The notes under the pieces are model-generated. The model searched no databases and was not told where the DNA came from. It saw only the letters and a list, made by a program, of their open reading frames with translations. From the NCBI RefSeq assembly GCF_000224145.3, contig NC_020176.2, positions 4,315,825-4,379,824 on the forward strand: a stretch of DNA of 64,000 bases, read 5' to 3'. A program made the position numbers and the translations under genes. Positions 25,201 through 35,456 of this stretch are shown here, piece after piece; position 1 is the first letter of the stretch, and each line of letters starts with the position of its first letter. The stretch comes from Ciona intestinalis. Its lineage: Eukaryota; Chordata; Ascidiacea; Phlebobranchia; Cionidae.

Positions 25201-26270
25201 TATGACTATAACTATGTTTTATTTATATTCCAAATAAAAAAATACATAAAAAAAACAAATATATACTTTATAACAACAGTCAACAATATAAATGAACTTC
25301 TGGCAAATTTTTATGATTTTAAACTACCAGGCACGCTAATTGGTTTCTAATAATATTACTAGCAGCAACAATATTTAGAATCAATGTAACCTAGCTGCAG
25401 GTGGCTGCTTGCCTGCTTCTATACTATATGGGTGAAGTTACGCAAAGTTAAACTCCATGGGACATTAGATTTAGGCCCTGGGTGGCCTGTTACAATAGGA
25501 TTGGCTCTTTAAACAAAAGCCTGAAAGCAAACCATACATAAAATATTAACCCCTTGTTACCTGGCATATAAGATCCCCCTTGTTCTTCAAATAGTTGATA
25601 ATCGTCATTGTTTGCCTCAGTGAAGCTTCCTTCTACCTCCATAGCTGACTGGCTGGGGTTTGCAGACACAGAGTTTGGAGTCCTTGGGCCAGAGTGGTCT
25701 AAATTTGGAACAGTTTAAATATAGAGCATGTAAATACATGTATGAAATACTATTTATACTAGGAGTTAAAGAAGTTGGATAATAGTTTTTCACTATATTG
25801 AGTGGTGATGGGGAAATATTATTACATCACGTCCAGTGTGCAGAATATGACTTCCTGACAAGATATTGAGCTTTGTAGAGAATTGAAAAAACATTAAAAA
25901 GTAATAGATAATAGATATATACATATTTTGTCAATGTTTACAGGTATATATATCGAAGTTCTGTATAACCAAAACCTTGTAAAACAATTGTGTGTTACAG
26001 GTTAATCACAACATGTGTAAGGTGGATTCTTTACTACCGCTATCAAGTATAGGAATAAATAAACGTAACTTAGTTATCATCTGGCCCACAACAGTAGTTA
26101 GGGGTATACACTGGTATTGTTAATTCTTCTATAAGTTTAACACAACAAAAAGGTACAAAATATCAAAAGTGCGCACCAAATAAATGAGATAAATGCGGGT
26201 CCTTATTTGTAAGCAGCATGTCTTTTTCATCTCTCTTCAGAACTACCATGTTTTGTGAGAACTCATCCAT
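13285..26270 (-). CDS. ELM2-SANT zinc-finger transcriptional corepressor, TRERF1/MIDEAS/ZNF541 family, 19 exons
   Basis: Likely nuclear scaffold of an HDAC1/2 complex (MiDAC-type), by family. Exons: 26177-26270, 25561-25698, 23943-24053, 23497-23524, 22981-23071, 21375-22528, 20779-20911, 20223-20378, 18191-19938, 17688-17836, 17292-17373, 16949-16995, 16547-16633, 16197-16300, 15688-15846, 15001-15213, 14469-14583, 13884-14005, 13285-13527. They sum to 4974 nt, 1657 residues plus stop, with every phase matching. Residues 1-583 and 636-1220 are mostly low-complexity Gln/Ser/Pro. C2H2 finger 1 is at 609-629 (CTLCGHSF...ALNGHMRVH). The PYTPPPMLSPIRAGSGLYC motif is shared with TRERF1 as I recall it. 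ELM2 spans about 1296-1382 (KINIGSRFQANLP through MHCMSKNKGDIL). SANT spans about 1401-1450 (WTPHEVKMFDCG; STSECVDRYY). C2H2 finger 2 is at 1568-1588 (CPVCGKSF, then SRNAHMKTH). Longer than the human members from memory. Which vertebrate paralogue it equals cannot be told; it may be pre-duplication. Confidence 0.93.
14098..14160. repeat. Low-complexity C-run/A-run tract in an intron
   Basis: A run of about ten C followed closely by a run of about eleven A, then TA-rich sequence. Simple sequence inside the intron between exons 17 and 18 of the ELM2-SANT gene; likely length-variable. Confidence 0.7.
14752..14947. mobile_element. MITE family A copy (ELM2-SANT gene intron 16)
   Basis: Well-preserved ~195 bp copy. 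One terminus reads tagtggggtggggaaagatg, the other cccatcttcccccaccctac followed by tata. Interior blocks for 'aacacgatcaggatatttag' are present. The near end lies about 55 bp from exon 16 (15001-15213). Confidence 0.85.
16850..16925 (+). repeat. Dispersed motif family E copy
   Basis: About 75 bp beginning ttctatgtgggtaaggtcac and ending gccagaattggcccatta. The same motif recurs at about 4352, 20038, 25425 and 34500, and in reverse at about 5464, 41530, 43165 and 57185. Non-coding; origin unknown, possibly a worn short interspersed element. Confidence 0.6.
20038..20115 (+). repeat. Dispersed motif family E copy
   Basis: Begins ctatatgggtgaggtcctat and ends cccagagttggcccagtcct, inside the intron between exons 8 and 9 of the ELM2-SANT gene. 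Confidence 0.6.
20988..21105. repeat. 30-bp tandem repeat, about 4 copies
   Basis: Unit of 30 bp built on tttaggtaacccatttttat, starting near 20988, 21018, 21048 and 21078. It lies in the intron just upstream of exon 7 of the ELM2-SANT gene and generates spurious repetitive open frames on the minus strand. Confidence 0.88.
24170..24665. repeat. 71-bp minisatellite array, locus 2 (ELM2-SANT intron 2)
   Basis: About seven units of the 71 bp repeat in the opposite orientation to locus 1: gtgtataagaagacacctat, then aactcgacagtgagcatgag, then gtgtatgaatacact. The units are very alike, which suggests recent expansion or homogenisation. Confidence 0.92.
24666..25560. other. Remainder of ELM2-SANT intron 2
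   Basis: AT-rich intron between exons 2 and 3. Besides the minisatellite it holds a family E motif copy at about 25425-25492 (ctatatgggtgaagttacgc onward). Nothing else recognised. Confidence 0.5.
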
Positions 26271-28909
26271 TTTGAGGCAATAATAATAAAATACTTAATT
26301 AAAAACAACAACATTCATTTTAGTACAGATTGAGTGCAGTGCTTCTAAGGAAACTAAAAACTTTGATTATGTTAGCTAACTTATGTAGCCTCACCATATT
26401 AAACCGTTACGAATGTGCGGGCGGGGACCTAAAGTCGCTGGTAACACTGACTAAACAACTTTACAACAATATATATATATAACACGGAAACATTAAAAGT
26501 CTAAAGTTATTAGTAATACCGTGCCTACATAAATGTAAACTTTGGGGTATTATTATATGTGTCAATTTAGAAACATATAAAAAGACCGTCTAACGTAAAA
26601 GCATCAAAATTAGTCATCACACCTTTAATCTAGTTTAAAAACAAATCACGTACGCAAGCATTTCTCGGCTATATTTGACTCGAACTACCGCTACTTTCAA
26701 GCCATATAAACTTACTAAATAATAAACTGCATGTGGTGTATAATTCTTTGTTTATTTTGATAGAATCTGAGCTAAAACACAGCCGATACTTCATTGCAAA
26801 ATTGCAGAACTTTATTTTTTCACCGCATTGCTGTAAATTGACGTCAGGGCTGCAAGTTCCATGTACGGGTGCCTGCAGTGATTTTTTAACAAACTTTAGG
26901 GGAGTAGAAACAGTTTAATAATAAATTACCCTAAATAATTGTAGAATTTGTATAAATTGTACACGCCCCTGTTTACTCTAACCTTCATTACTTACCTAAA
27001 ATCCGTAACAAAATGTATTCTCAAGAATTAAAGTAACGCATAGATCAAAGAGATTTCATAAATAGACTATATGCATACCGTCATACAATTTTGTTGAAGT
27101 TTAAAAACAGAGATGACGTTGTTGCTGTAGCGGTTGACTGTGCTCAGTACACTGCAATGCAACGTTCACGATTTTGAGCATTTAACTGCGATGTATGGCG
27201 TGTTATAGTTAAATGTAACTTTTGCGATGGGGTTAGCATTGCAAAGTTTTAGAGGTATTCCGAAAAATAGAATTTCTGGCAAAAATAGAAACACTGCGCA
27301 TGCGGGAAGTATAAGTGGCGCATGTGCATTTGTAAAAAAATAGTTTTGCACTCCGTCGATATAATCGCGTACATTAAACACAGAACATCAAACATCATAC
27401 TTGGTGTATTGACACAAATTATTAAACACACAGAACCCATAACGCTAGGTCAGTGATTGTGGTGAGTTACATCCTCAATCGGCAAAATTTGCCGGTTATA
27501 ATCTTAACTACTATAGGAAGCATCGCCATGATAGGAAGACTACAACTCTATGCACGTTGCCGGGCAACGTAGCGTATCCCAATCAACAAAAAAAGGGAAC
27601 TGTATGTACATATACACCCTAAACCAACTTTTTAAATATTCAAGCAGTCTGTTCATTGAAAAAAAACCCGAGACGAGGGCTATAATTGCTTTATTCGACC
27701 GATATGTGCATTTATAATGTTTACATCAAGTAACTTATTAAATTTAATACGCTTTAATATTGGCAGCAGAACTGCACCGCTACTCGCAGTCAAACCGCAA
27801 ACAAAATAGATGGAGATACCAAGGACACGCAAGTATAGCAAATAAACTTCAAGGTTTACATAAATGTTTGCTGCTGTGTATTTCACACATTTGGTACCAG
27901 ACACGGGAATCAGACACGTTATACACCTTGGCTTAATAGAACCTAAAGGTATTCATTTATGAACGAGCAGTATAGGATACGCCAATGAAGCATTCTTTAA
28001 AAATCGCAGGTACTTTCCGATACAAGCCCAAGTTTAACTTCGTAGGCTCCGCCCCCGAGGTTAACTTAGGTCAGAACAGAGGTTACTATAGGTCGGGGAA
28101 AGAACGGTTGCACTTGTTTGCTTGGTTGAAGGTTATGAACCAGAACGTTAAAAACAAGTAAGCCAGGTATTTGGTTGCAGTTGTGTGGAAGTAATGAGAT
28201 AGGCTGGTATAGTAGCATAACACGCATCAATTGCAGCGAGTGTTACAACCCTTTAGTCGTAATAAATACAGTAGGGTGGGGTAAGATGGGACACCTTTTC
28301 TTTTAACTTTCTCGTCCCAGTTGGAGAAGACGAGACACCTTCAGCACATACTATTCAAATATCCTGATCGTGTTTTAAAAAATTAACAACGGTCCATGAG
28401 AGTTGCAAGGATAGTTTTATAGTTCTTTGAGTGTTCTTTGTTTAAAAAAGGTGTCCCATCTTCCTCTTGCCCTCTTTGTAATACTTTTCGATTGTCCCGC
28501 AAAGTAATATTTTAAAATGAAAGCATATTGTGTGGTTCTTGTTTAATGTAGTCCTGAATAAAAGTATATGCGGTTTCGAGATTGGGTAGAATGGGCCCAC
28601 CAATTTGGGATAAATGTTGTTCGTATATCTTCGTTGTTTGTATGTCTTCACGTTCGGTTTAAACGAAAAAGCCCGAAGGTCAAAAACCACATATAGTTTA
28701 TTATATGTAAATCAAGCGGCAAACATACGCCGCTTTATAGGGATTCTACCCATGCGCAATCGATTTCGCATTTTTAAAGAGATAGATTCTTTATTGCTAT
28801 TGCGCAGTTTAATTGTCGCTTTTAATATTTATACAGTTAAAACTACTACCGCTCCGCTGTGGTATTAAATAAATATCCGAAGTTTTAATTGGCTTTAATT
28901 GGAATCAAG
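26271..28909. promoter_or_regulatory. Head-to-head intergenic region between the ELM2-SANT gene and the P450 gene
   Basis: 2.64 kb between two divergently transcribed start codons, so it must contain both promoters unless distal non-coding exons exist. Open frames inside (26733-26918, 27166-27381, 27680-27904) lack domains and splice support. A family A MITE occupies 28270-28477. No TATA or other core element can be assigned with confidence. Confidence 0.5.
28270..28477. mobile_element. MITE family A copy upstream of the P450 gene
   Basis: Terminus agtagggtggggtaagatgg; far end aaggtgtcccatcttcctct. Lies about 430 bp upstream of the P450 start codon. Confidence 0.8.
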
Positions 28910-31351
28910 ATGCTTGATATATTACTAAGCTGCATACGGGCATGGTTCAGCACTATAACGCTGTCTATTATCGTCTTTTATGTGACGTGGCATTACTGGA
29001 ATAAAAGGACACCGGGAAGTCCCCCCGGGCCCCGGGGTTTTCCCTTTATTGGGGCTATTACGTCAATTCGGAAACATCCCGAACACGTCATGACAAAATG
29101 GAACAAGGAATATGGCCCTGTATGTATGGTGAGACTTGGCTTCAAAGATGTATTGGTGATTGGCAGCTACGAGGCAGCGCATGAGGCTTATGTTAAAAGT
29201 CAAGATTTCTTGGATCGACCGTCGCCTTTTGGCCTTGAGATATTGGGCGGTGGGTATGGGCTTTTCCCCATCGCTTACGGCTCCTTCCACCAGGAGCAAC
29301 GTCGCTTCGGGCTCAACACGCTCAGAGAGCATGGGATGGGACGAAGGGTCCTCGAGTCAACCATTCTGCAGTACGCTGAGGAGCTTTGCGACAGATTAGA
29401 AACGAAAATGAGCGCTCCGGTTTTGCTAGACCAGGAAGTATATATCGCAGTATCGAGTACCATCGCACACATTGTGTTCGGTCATAATACGATGCAAGAC
29501 AGCCCAGAGTTTCGTGATATGATCTTATGGATGCTTAGGCCGAATACAGCGACAGTGCTTGCCGGGATTCTCGTATTCGCTCCTTACTTGAAACATCTCC
29601 CGTTCTTCCGTGGCGTCCACAACGACAGCAGAGCTTTAAGGCTTAAACTGGAAAGTCTAAATCTAAAAGAAGTGAAGAAACACGACAAGACCCGGGACCC
29701 GTCAGATCCGAGGGATTTCATCGACAGCTTTCTGAACGAGATGGACAAACGTAAACGAAAAAACTCGAAGCAGGCAACAGGTAAAGTGTTCATATTAGGT
29801 AAATTAATTAATTGCCGACGCCATATATATGCACAGGTTAGCGTTCTTGCTTCTATAGACCATAGCTAACAGTATCGAGGCTCGACGCTGGTATAACGGC
29901 GGTTTGTGTGTTATGGACAACACCTAATTAAAATTTAATGGGTTGTCGAATCTAAACTGTCAGCCATGTATTATTTCAATATCTTTGTTCTTCTTCTCCG
30001 CAGAAACTCCGTCAGAAAACCACCCCCTCCAAAATGGCAACGGAGTAAGCAAAGATAACGACGATAAAGATTTCAAAGGGAAGATTGATCCGAACTGGGA
30101 AACTTATTCGTCGTTTAGTGACCAACAACTCGTGTCCATGGTGAGTGAGAGAACATAAAAGGTGTAGCGACCACGCTTATTCTCTCCCAATCAAATGTAA
30201 ATCTGTTTTTAAGTGTAGTCGTGTTTCAACAACTGTGGTTGTGTCGCTATATAAAAGTTCCAACCCACTTTGAAAGTTGAAAACTTTAAGCAGCTATAAA
30301 ATATTGCGGATTGATGTTTATACCAATTAAGTTCCCCGTTTAGATCAATGTATCGATATAAATATATAACTTATACCCCGTTGCTGTGAAATGGTACAGG
30401 TCCGCGACCTTTTTCTTGCCGGAACCGACACAACGTCCGCTACAACTTGTTGGATCATCTTGTTCCTCTGCAAATACCCGGATGTACAACGGAGGATGCA
30501 AAAAGAGATTGATGACGTAATAGGGGAGAATGGCATCCCGAAGTTGGCGCTCGCGGAAAGGTTGCCTTTCACCAGAGCTGTAATACAGGTAAAGGGTTAG
30601 ATTGTTTCAGTTGTGGAAAAACCAATAATGAGAAAGTTGTTTACGTTTGAGTCAAATTAATCGACCCTCGCGTGACAACGACAGTCGTTATAACACGGGT
30701 TTTATGTTTCATAGACCTTGTGCCTGTTTTGTGTGTATCTCATCATTTGGGCAACCCATTAGTGACCAACACGGTTGTACCAATTACTATAAGTATCTTG
30801 TTCAAAGAAATACACGTCCGCCAACCGCAATAGTAGCATTGTCGAACCTGGAATCCATATCCTCTGCGCTAGTTCCGTGTCATTTAAGATTAGGTTAAAT
30901 ATAAACGACGGTATCTAACCATGCACCACTTCCTTAATAGGAGATGGGAAGAATTCGCCCCAACGTTCCACTAGCCGTTCCCCATTGCGCGTCAAGGGAT
31001 TCGACATTAATGGGCTTCAACATACCCAAAGATACGATAATCATGACCAACATATGGGGCATACATCACGATGAGAAAACATGGAAGGATCCGTACAAGT
31101 TTAATCCTGATCGCCACTTGGACGCTGAGGGCAACTTCGTAAAGTCAAACCACGTGATGCAATTCAACATCGGCCTCCGTAGTTGTTTAGGGCAGCAACT
31201 TGCACGCATGGAGTTATTCCTCATCACAGTTACTTTGTTTCGAAAGTTTTTCATTGAGCTTGAGCCGGGATGCGATATAGACATGGAAGGAGAGAGTTTG
31301 GTCTCCCTGCGACCTTACCCGTTTAAAGTTTTGCTCACAAAGAGAATTTAA
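28910..31351 (+). CDS. Cytochrome P450, CYP2 clan, 4 exons, complete
   Basis: Microsomal haem-thiolate monooxygenase; substrate unknown. Exons: 28910-29780, 30004-30140, 30400-30588, 30941-31351. They sum to 1608 nt, 535 residues plus stop, all in phase. An N-terminal membrane anchor (about residues 10-30) is followed by the proline hinge PPGPRGFPFIG. CYP2-like segments include FLDRPSPFG and LREHGMGRRVLE. The I-helix motif AGTDTTS is at 343-349, ExxR is E400-M-G-R403, a PDRH element stands where PERF usually is, and the haem ligand Cys481 lies in FNIGLRSCLG (474-483). Exon 2 codes a hydrophilic loop rich in Asp/Lys/Asn. The ATG at 28910 is chosen because it directly precedes the anchor; a longer frame begins only with a non-ATG codon. 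Four exons is fewer than the usual nine of vertebrate CYP2 genes. CYP2U/CYP2R-like is possible; subfamily unassigned. Confidence 0.93.
30640..30765 (+). repeat. Dispersed repeat family B copy, diverged (P450 intron 3)
   Basis: Contains aacgacagtcgttataacac followed by gggttttatgtttcatagac; both ends have decayed. Confidence 0.5.
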
Positions 31352-31411
31352 CTTTTCAGAGAGCCCAATGTAACTTAAAGCGTTCCATATTTACCCCCAT
31401 TTTAAAATGTA

Positions 31412-31594
31412 TAGTAGGGTGGGGGAAGATGGGACATCTTTCGTTGTATTTTTTGTCCTATTCGGCAGTAAACCAAGAAACATTCAACGAATTATAAAAC
31501 CGTATCCTCACAACTCCCATAGACTGCTGTTAACTGTTTAAAACACGATCAAGATATTATGTGCTAGATGTGCCCCGTCTCCCCCTACCCTATA
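31412..31594. mobile_element. MITE family A copy between the P450 and JKAMP genes
   Basis: Terminus tagtagggtgggggaagatg; far end tgccccgtctccccctaccc then tata. It occupies much of the 545 bp between the P450 stop codon and the JKAMP start. Confidence 0.85.
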
Positions 31595-31896
31595 TATATA
31601 AGTGTGTACGTATATGTATATTTAAGTTGTGTGACTTGTAGCGGGCGCAAATTCAACAGAGTCAACTAATCAGCCGTTATTACGTTTAGGATTACCACTA
31701 ATTTAATTTAGGGGGCACTAACGGTATTTATAGAGAGTTAGCTTGCAATAAATATGAGAGAGGCAGGAGAAAAACTATCTAGGAGAGAAACATACGAAAA
31801 AAAGAGTTTGCAGGGGTCTTTCGACAATTGAAATCACACATACATAACAATATAAATTGGGCCAGGTTTGTTTTGAATTTGAGAAGTATTAAAGTT

Positions 31897-33027
31897 ATGG
31901 AAAATTTATTGGAATTATGTTCTGGGAGGTACTGTGGACGTATTAAGAACGAATCTAGCGGTAAATACGATTTTGTAACAGTGGTAAAACTCGTAAGGCG
32001 GTTATATATGCTAATACTAGCACCCGGTAAAAGTTTGCTCTTGCTTATAATATTAAATAAATAAAACTTCTGTGTTAGTGAAGAATCCTCCTATACGTTA
32101 TCTGTTAACAATTAATTCTAAGTACTAACCACCAACGACCAACCTAATTTGTAAGATACAAAAAGATTTTTCACTAGTTCCTGTTAAACAAAAAAATCCC
32201 CTTTCATTTTCAGGTTGGAGCGACTGCACTGCTTGTCCAGTTGGTTACAGATCTGATGATTTGAAACTTTGTCAGAAATGTGTGGATTCACCAGACTTAT
32301 ATGAATGGATGTATCTTGGGTTCATGGCAATGTTACCTCTTACATTGAACTGGCTGTGTATTCTAATATACAACCACAAATGGAGGTATATGTTACTTTA
32401 TGTATCCGGGTCCTAATGTAAGTTATAATTACTGTCTACTTGGTTTTCACATATTGCGTGTATAAACATTTTAAAATATATTTGGACCCCTAGTAATAAT
32501 TTCCTCAAAACTGACCCTGATCTGATCTTGTACTCAGAGAGTTGAACGATTTTTTTGTAAAGAAATACAGTAAGGATCTGGTACTACTAAATCCTACAGA
32601 CCAAAATCAAGTCTAACCAATTGTTTTTTTTAATAAACGATATATATTTCCCCTACATGGCATCATCAGTCTTTTATTCAAATTGAATCCAGTGCCAGAT
32701 CCTAAGGTTGGAACCTCCTTTTATAAATTGCTGGCTACACCCCTGACTGTACACACCCATTACAATGCATTTAACATAATTTTGCATAATTTGTGTTACA
32801 GTTCTCCAGCTGTTATCATCCAAATGGTTTCTTCCTTTTTCGAAAGTTTCACTGCAGCAATACTTTCCTTGTTAATATACGAACCAAGAGGCTCGCTAAC
32901 TCTTCTATCGTGTAAAGTGGTTCAAATATCTGACTGGTACACTGTCTTCTTCAACCCAACTATTAAATACACAACAACTGTCTTCTGTGCACAGGAAGCA
33001 GTATATCCATTGTAAGTCGTTCTATTC

Positions 33028-33078
<51 letters not shown>

Positions 33079-34417
33079 ACTTTCAATTTACAGTTTTCTC
33101 AATTTTTTTATCCCTAGCAAATTTATCTTTTGTTGTTTAAATTAAATATTTATTAAAGGGATAGCACCTAAAGTATAGTTGGGTTAATTGTAGCACCAAA
33201 ACCAAAACAAACATTTTGTATAAATAAAGGTAAAATGCAACGTACATTCATATTCTACATAAATCACATAAAATAATATGATTCCAAATTTACAGATATT
33301 CAATAGTGTTTCTATGTTATTTATTCTCGTTGGCGATGTTGGTTCTGCTTCGTCCGATCGCATACTCGCTGTTACCTAAACCATCACGGAACAAATTGTT
33401 CACAAAAACTTTGTACGCGACACTTTACTTTCACCCTATACTGGTTGCAGTGCATGCTGTGTGTGCTGGTCTTCTGTGTAAGTAACAACAACTTATGTAA
33501 TATTTAAATATCGAATATTACTTATAGTGGGTTGGAGACATGTTTTCATTAACTATTTTATATTTTTTTAATTATAAAACCGTATCCTCACGAATCCCGT
33601 AGACTGTTAACGTCTCTTAAAGAATAATGTTGGTCGTTTAAAAAATGACCAGGAAATATGGGAAACTTGGTGCTAAAGTTAATCCATCTTAAAACTTATA
33701 TCATTGAAAATGTTAATTTTTTTCGGAGTTTTCTATATTAAGCACATCTCTCTGGTTGAACTGATAAAACAGAATATTATATATATATATTATAACTTCA
33801 TCTTATATTTTTGCAGATTATTCTTACCCATATTTAACAATGTTCACAACAGTGCTGGCAACAGTGACATATTATGTCAAATGTGATGCAATGGTAAGTA
33901 AAACTATATTGTATTTATATTATCTATTATGAAAATAATAAAATATTAATGTTTTGAATCATATCTATTCTTTGAATCATATCTATAATTACTCTAGTAA
34001 CTAGTTCTCACAACTCATTAATTGTAAACTATTACCTTCTCCCAATTTAAATCCTTGTTCCATTTTATTATTGTTTAAATAATGGCCAATCCTATCGTTT
34101 TCGAAAAGATAAAAATGATGTTATGTTAACGCAAACTGCTACTTAAACAACAACAACAACTTTTTATTTAGACGCTCAAGAAAATCCTTGATAAAGATTT
34201 GAGCAAGCATATCTTCGCAATGGTTTGGCATCTCCTTACATTGTGTGCTGCTGCCGTCTCCATCATTATCAGTACATATACATTTCTGACTTGGAAAAAC
34301 CTACTTTTTCTCCTTTGCACTCCGTTCCCAATGATATTTTTCCTTCTCACTGAGAGATTCTCGGATCCAACCAACATAGCCCAAGAAATGGACATGATGA
34401 ATCGTAACACCGTGTAA
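31897..34417 (+). CDS. JKAMP: JNK1/MAPK8-associated membrane protein (JKAMP), 6 exons, complete
   Basis: Multi-pass ER membrane protein; in vertebrates it binds JNK1 and recruits proteasome and ERAD factors. Exons: 31897-31960, 32214-32385, 32802-33011, 33296-33477, 33817-33893, 34172-34417. They sum to 951 nt, 316 residues plus stop, against about 311 in human. The N-terminus has the family's cysteine pattern: CSGRYCG, CTACPVG, CQKCVDSP. LYEWMYLGFMAMLPLTLNW opens the membrane region, followed by SDWYT, FNPT, and CAQEAVYPLYSIVFL. About seven hydrophobic segments in all, with a short hydrophilic C-terminus. The donor after AGCG (phase 1) in exon 1 was chosen over several later GT sites because only it joins exon 2 in frame and restores the cysteine spacing. 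Same strand as the upstream P450, 545 bp apart. Identity confident from alignment by memory. Confidence 0.94.
33028..33078. repeat. (AT)n microsatellite
   Basis: About 50 bp of almost pure AT dinucleotide starting 17 bp after the JKAMP exon 3 donor, so it could place a hairpin close to the splice site. Confidence 0.9.
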
Positions 34418-35456
34418 ACGTAAACCACATGACACTTCATTTCAAACTTATAATAAAACAAAAAACAAATGATTTGGACCTCTATGTGGAAATGTTTTCC
34501 TATTCTGTTCTACATGGGTAAGGTCCTGCAGCATGACATACCTTGGGAGCTGAGATTGAGTTGGCCTAACACCCAGGGTGCTAACACATGAACCTCACCA
34601 GATGTTGAAGCCTGTCGCTTCCCCAAAGGTAGGCAACAAGGGCTTTAATCATAATGGATACTTGTTAGTTAGGAACCTAAATTGCTCACCTCAGCTTTAA
34701 TGTCATCCAGAGACCAGAATACCTTACAGTTATAGACAATAACTGAATCCCAATAAAACAAACGATATATACAGAAGGGTGTGGGCTATATATTCAAATA
34801 TAGCATTTTATCCCAAAGCTTTAATATACTGCTTATAACACAACAAATGCAAAAAAAGAGACTTTTGGAAAAAAATGTTTTATTTACAAACAGAATGGTC
34901 CATGTAGTATCTGTGACTGTTGTCTGTAGTTACATAGCATTTTTATAATAATATGATTGCAATCTTGGTGGCAAAACTTTTCAGCAATATGTTTGATTAA
35001 ATTTTTACAAGTGTGCAACTAATCACCTTATAATTCCATTAGTTTATGGAAAAGTGGAATAGGGATTGGTAACTTGCTATCTTGGACCATTTGAACTGCT
35101 TACCACTTAATATTATGTGGGTATCATGGGCCCCTAATATGGATATGCGTTGGAGTAGCTCATGGACCACATAGTAAAGGTGGCTGTACACAGTATCCAG
35201 AATTCGTCTTGTCTGTTTTGCCCGGATTTCGCTGCCGCATGCGGAACTCGGTAATGGGTTTGCATACGACTTCTCATGCCGGATACTGTGTACAGCCACC
35301 TTAAGGAGGAAACTGGGGATACTGCATCAATTTAAAATAATAACATGCGTGTTTTGGCCTAAACATCTGATTTTACAAAAGATATCTGCCCATGGTTGGT
35401 ATAACAGGCAGTGATGTCATTTCCTCAGCAACAAACAATGTAAATGAGCCGCTAAC
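34418..35456. other. Tail-to-tail intergenic region, JKAMP and DPF
   Basis: Convergent 3' ends. A plus-strand AATAAA at about 34451 is a likely JKAMP polyadenylation signal. A family E motif copy lies at about 34500-34600 and a family C MITE at 35177-35302. No gene. Confidence 0.55.
35177..35302. mobile_element. MITE family C copy (126 bp)
   Basis: Terminal inverted repeats aaggtggctgtacacagtat and atactgtgtacagccacctt. The middle has tcgctgccgcatgcggaact and gtaatgggtttgcatacgac. Similar copies at 53519-53634 and 58641-58800. Non-autonomous; the transposase family is not identifiable here. Confidence 0.88.

Noticed and set aside
27680-27904. 74-codon open frame with hydrophobic stretches in the divergent intergenic region
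   Set aside because: Hydrophobicity follows from T-rich sequence; no family resemblance and no flanking exons in phase.
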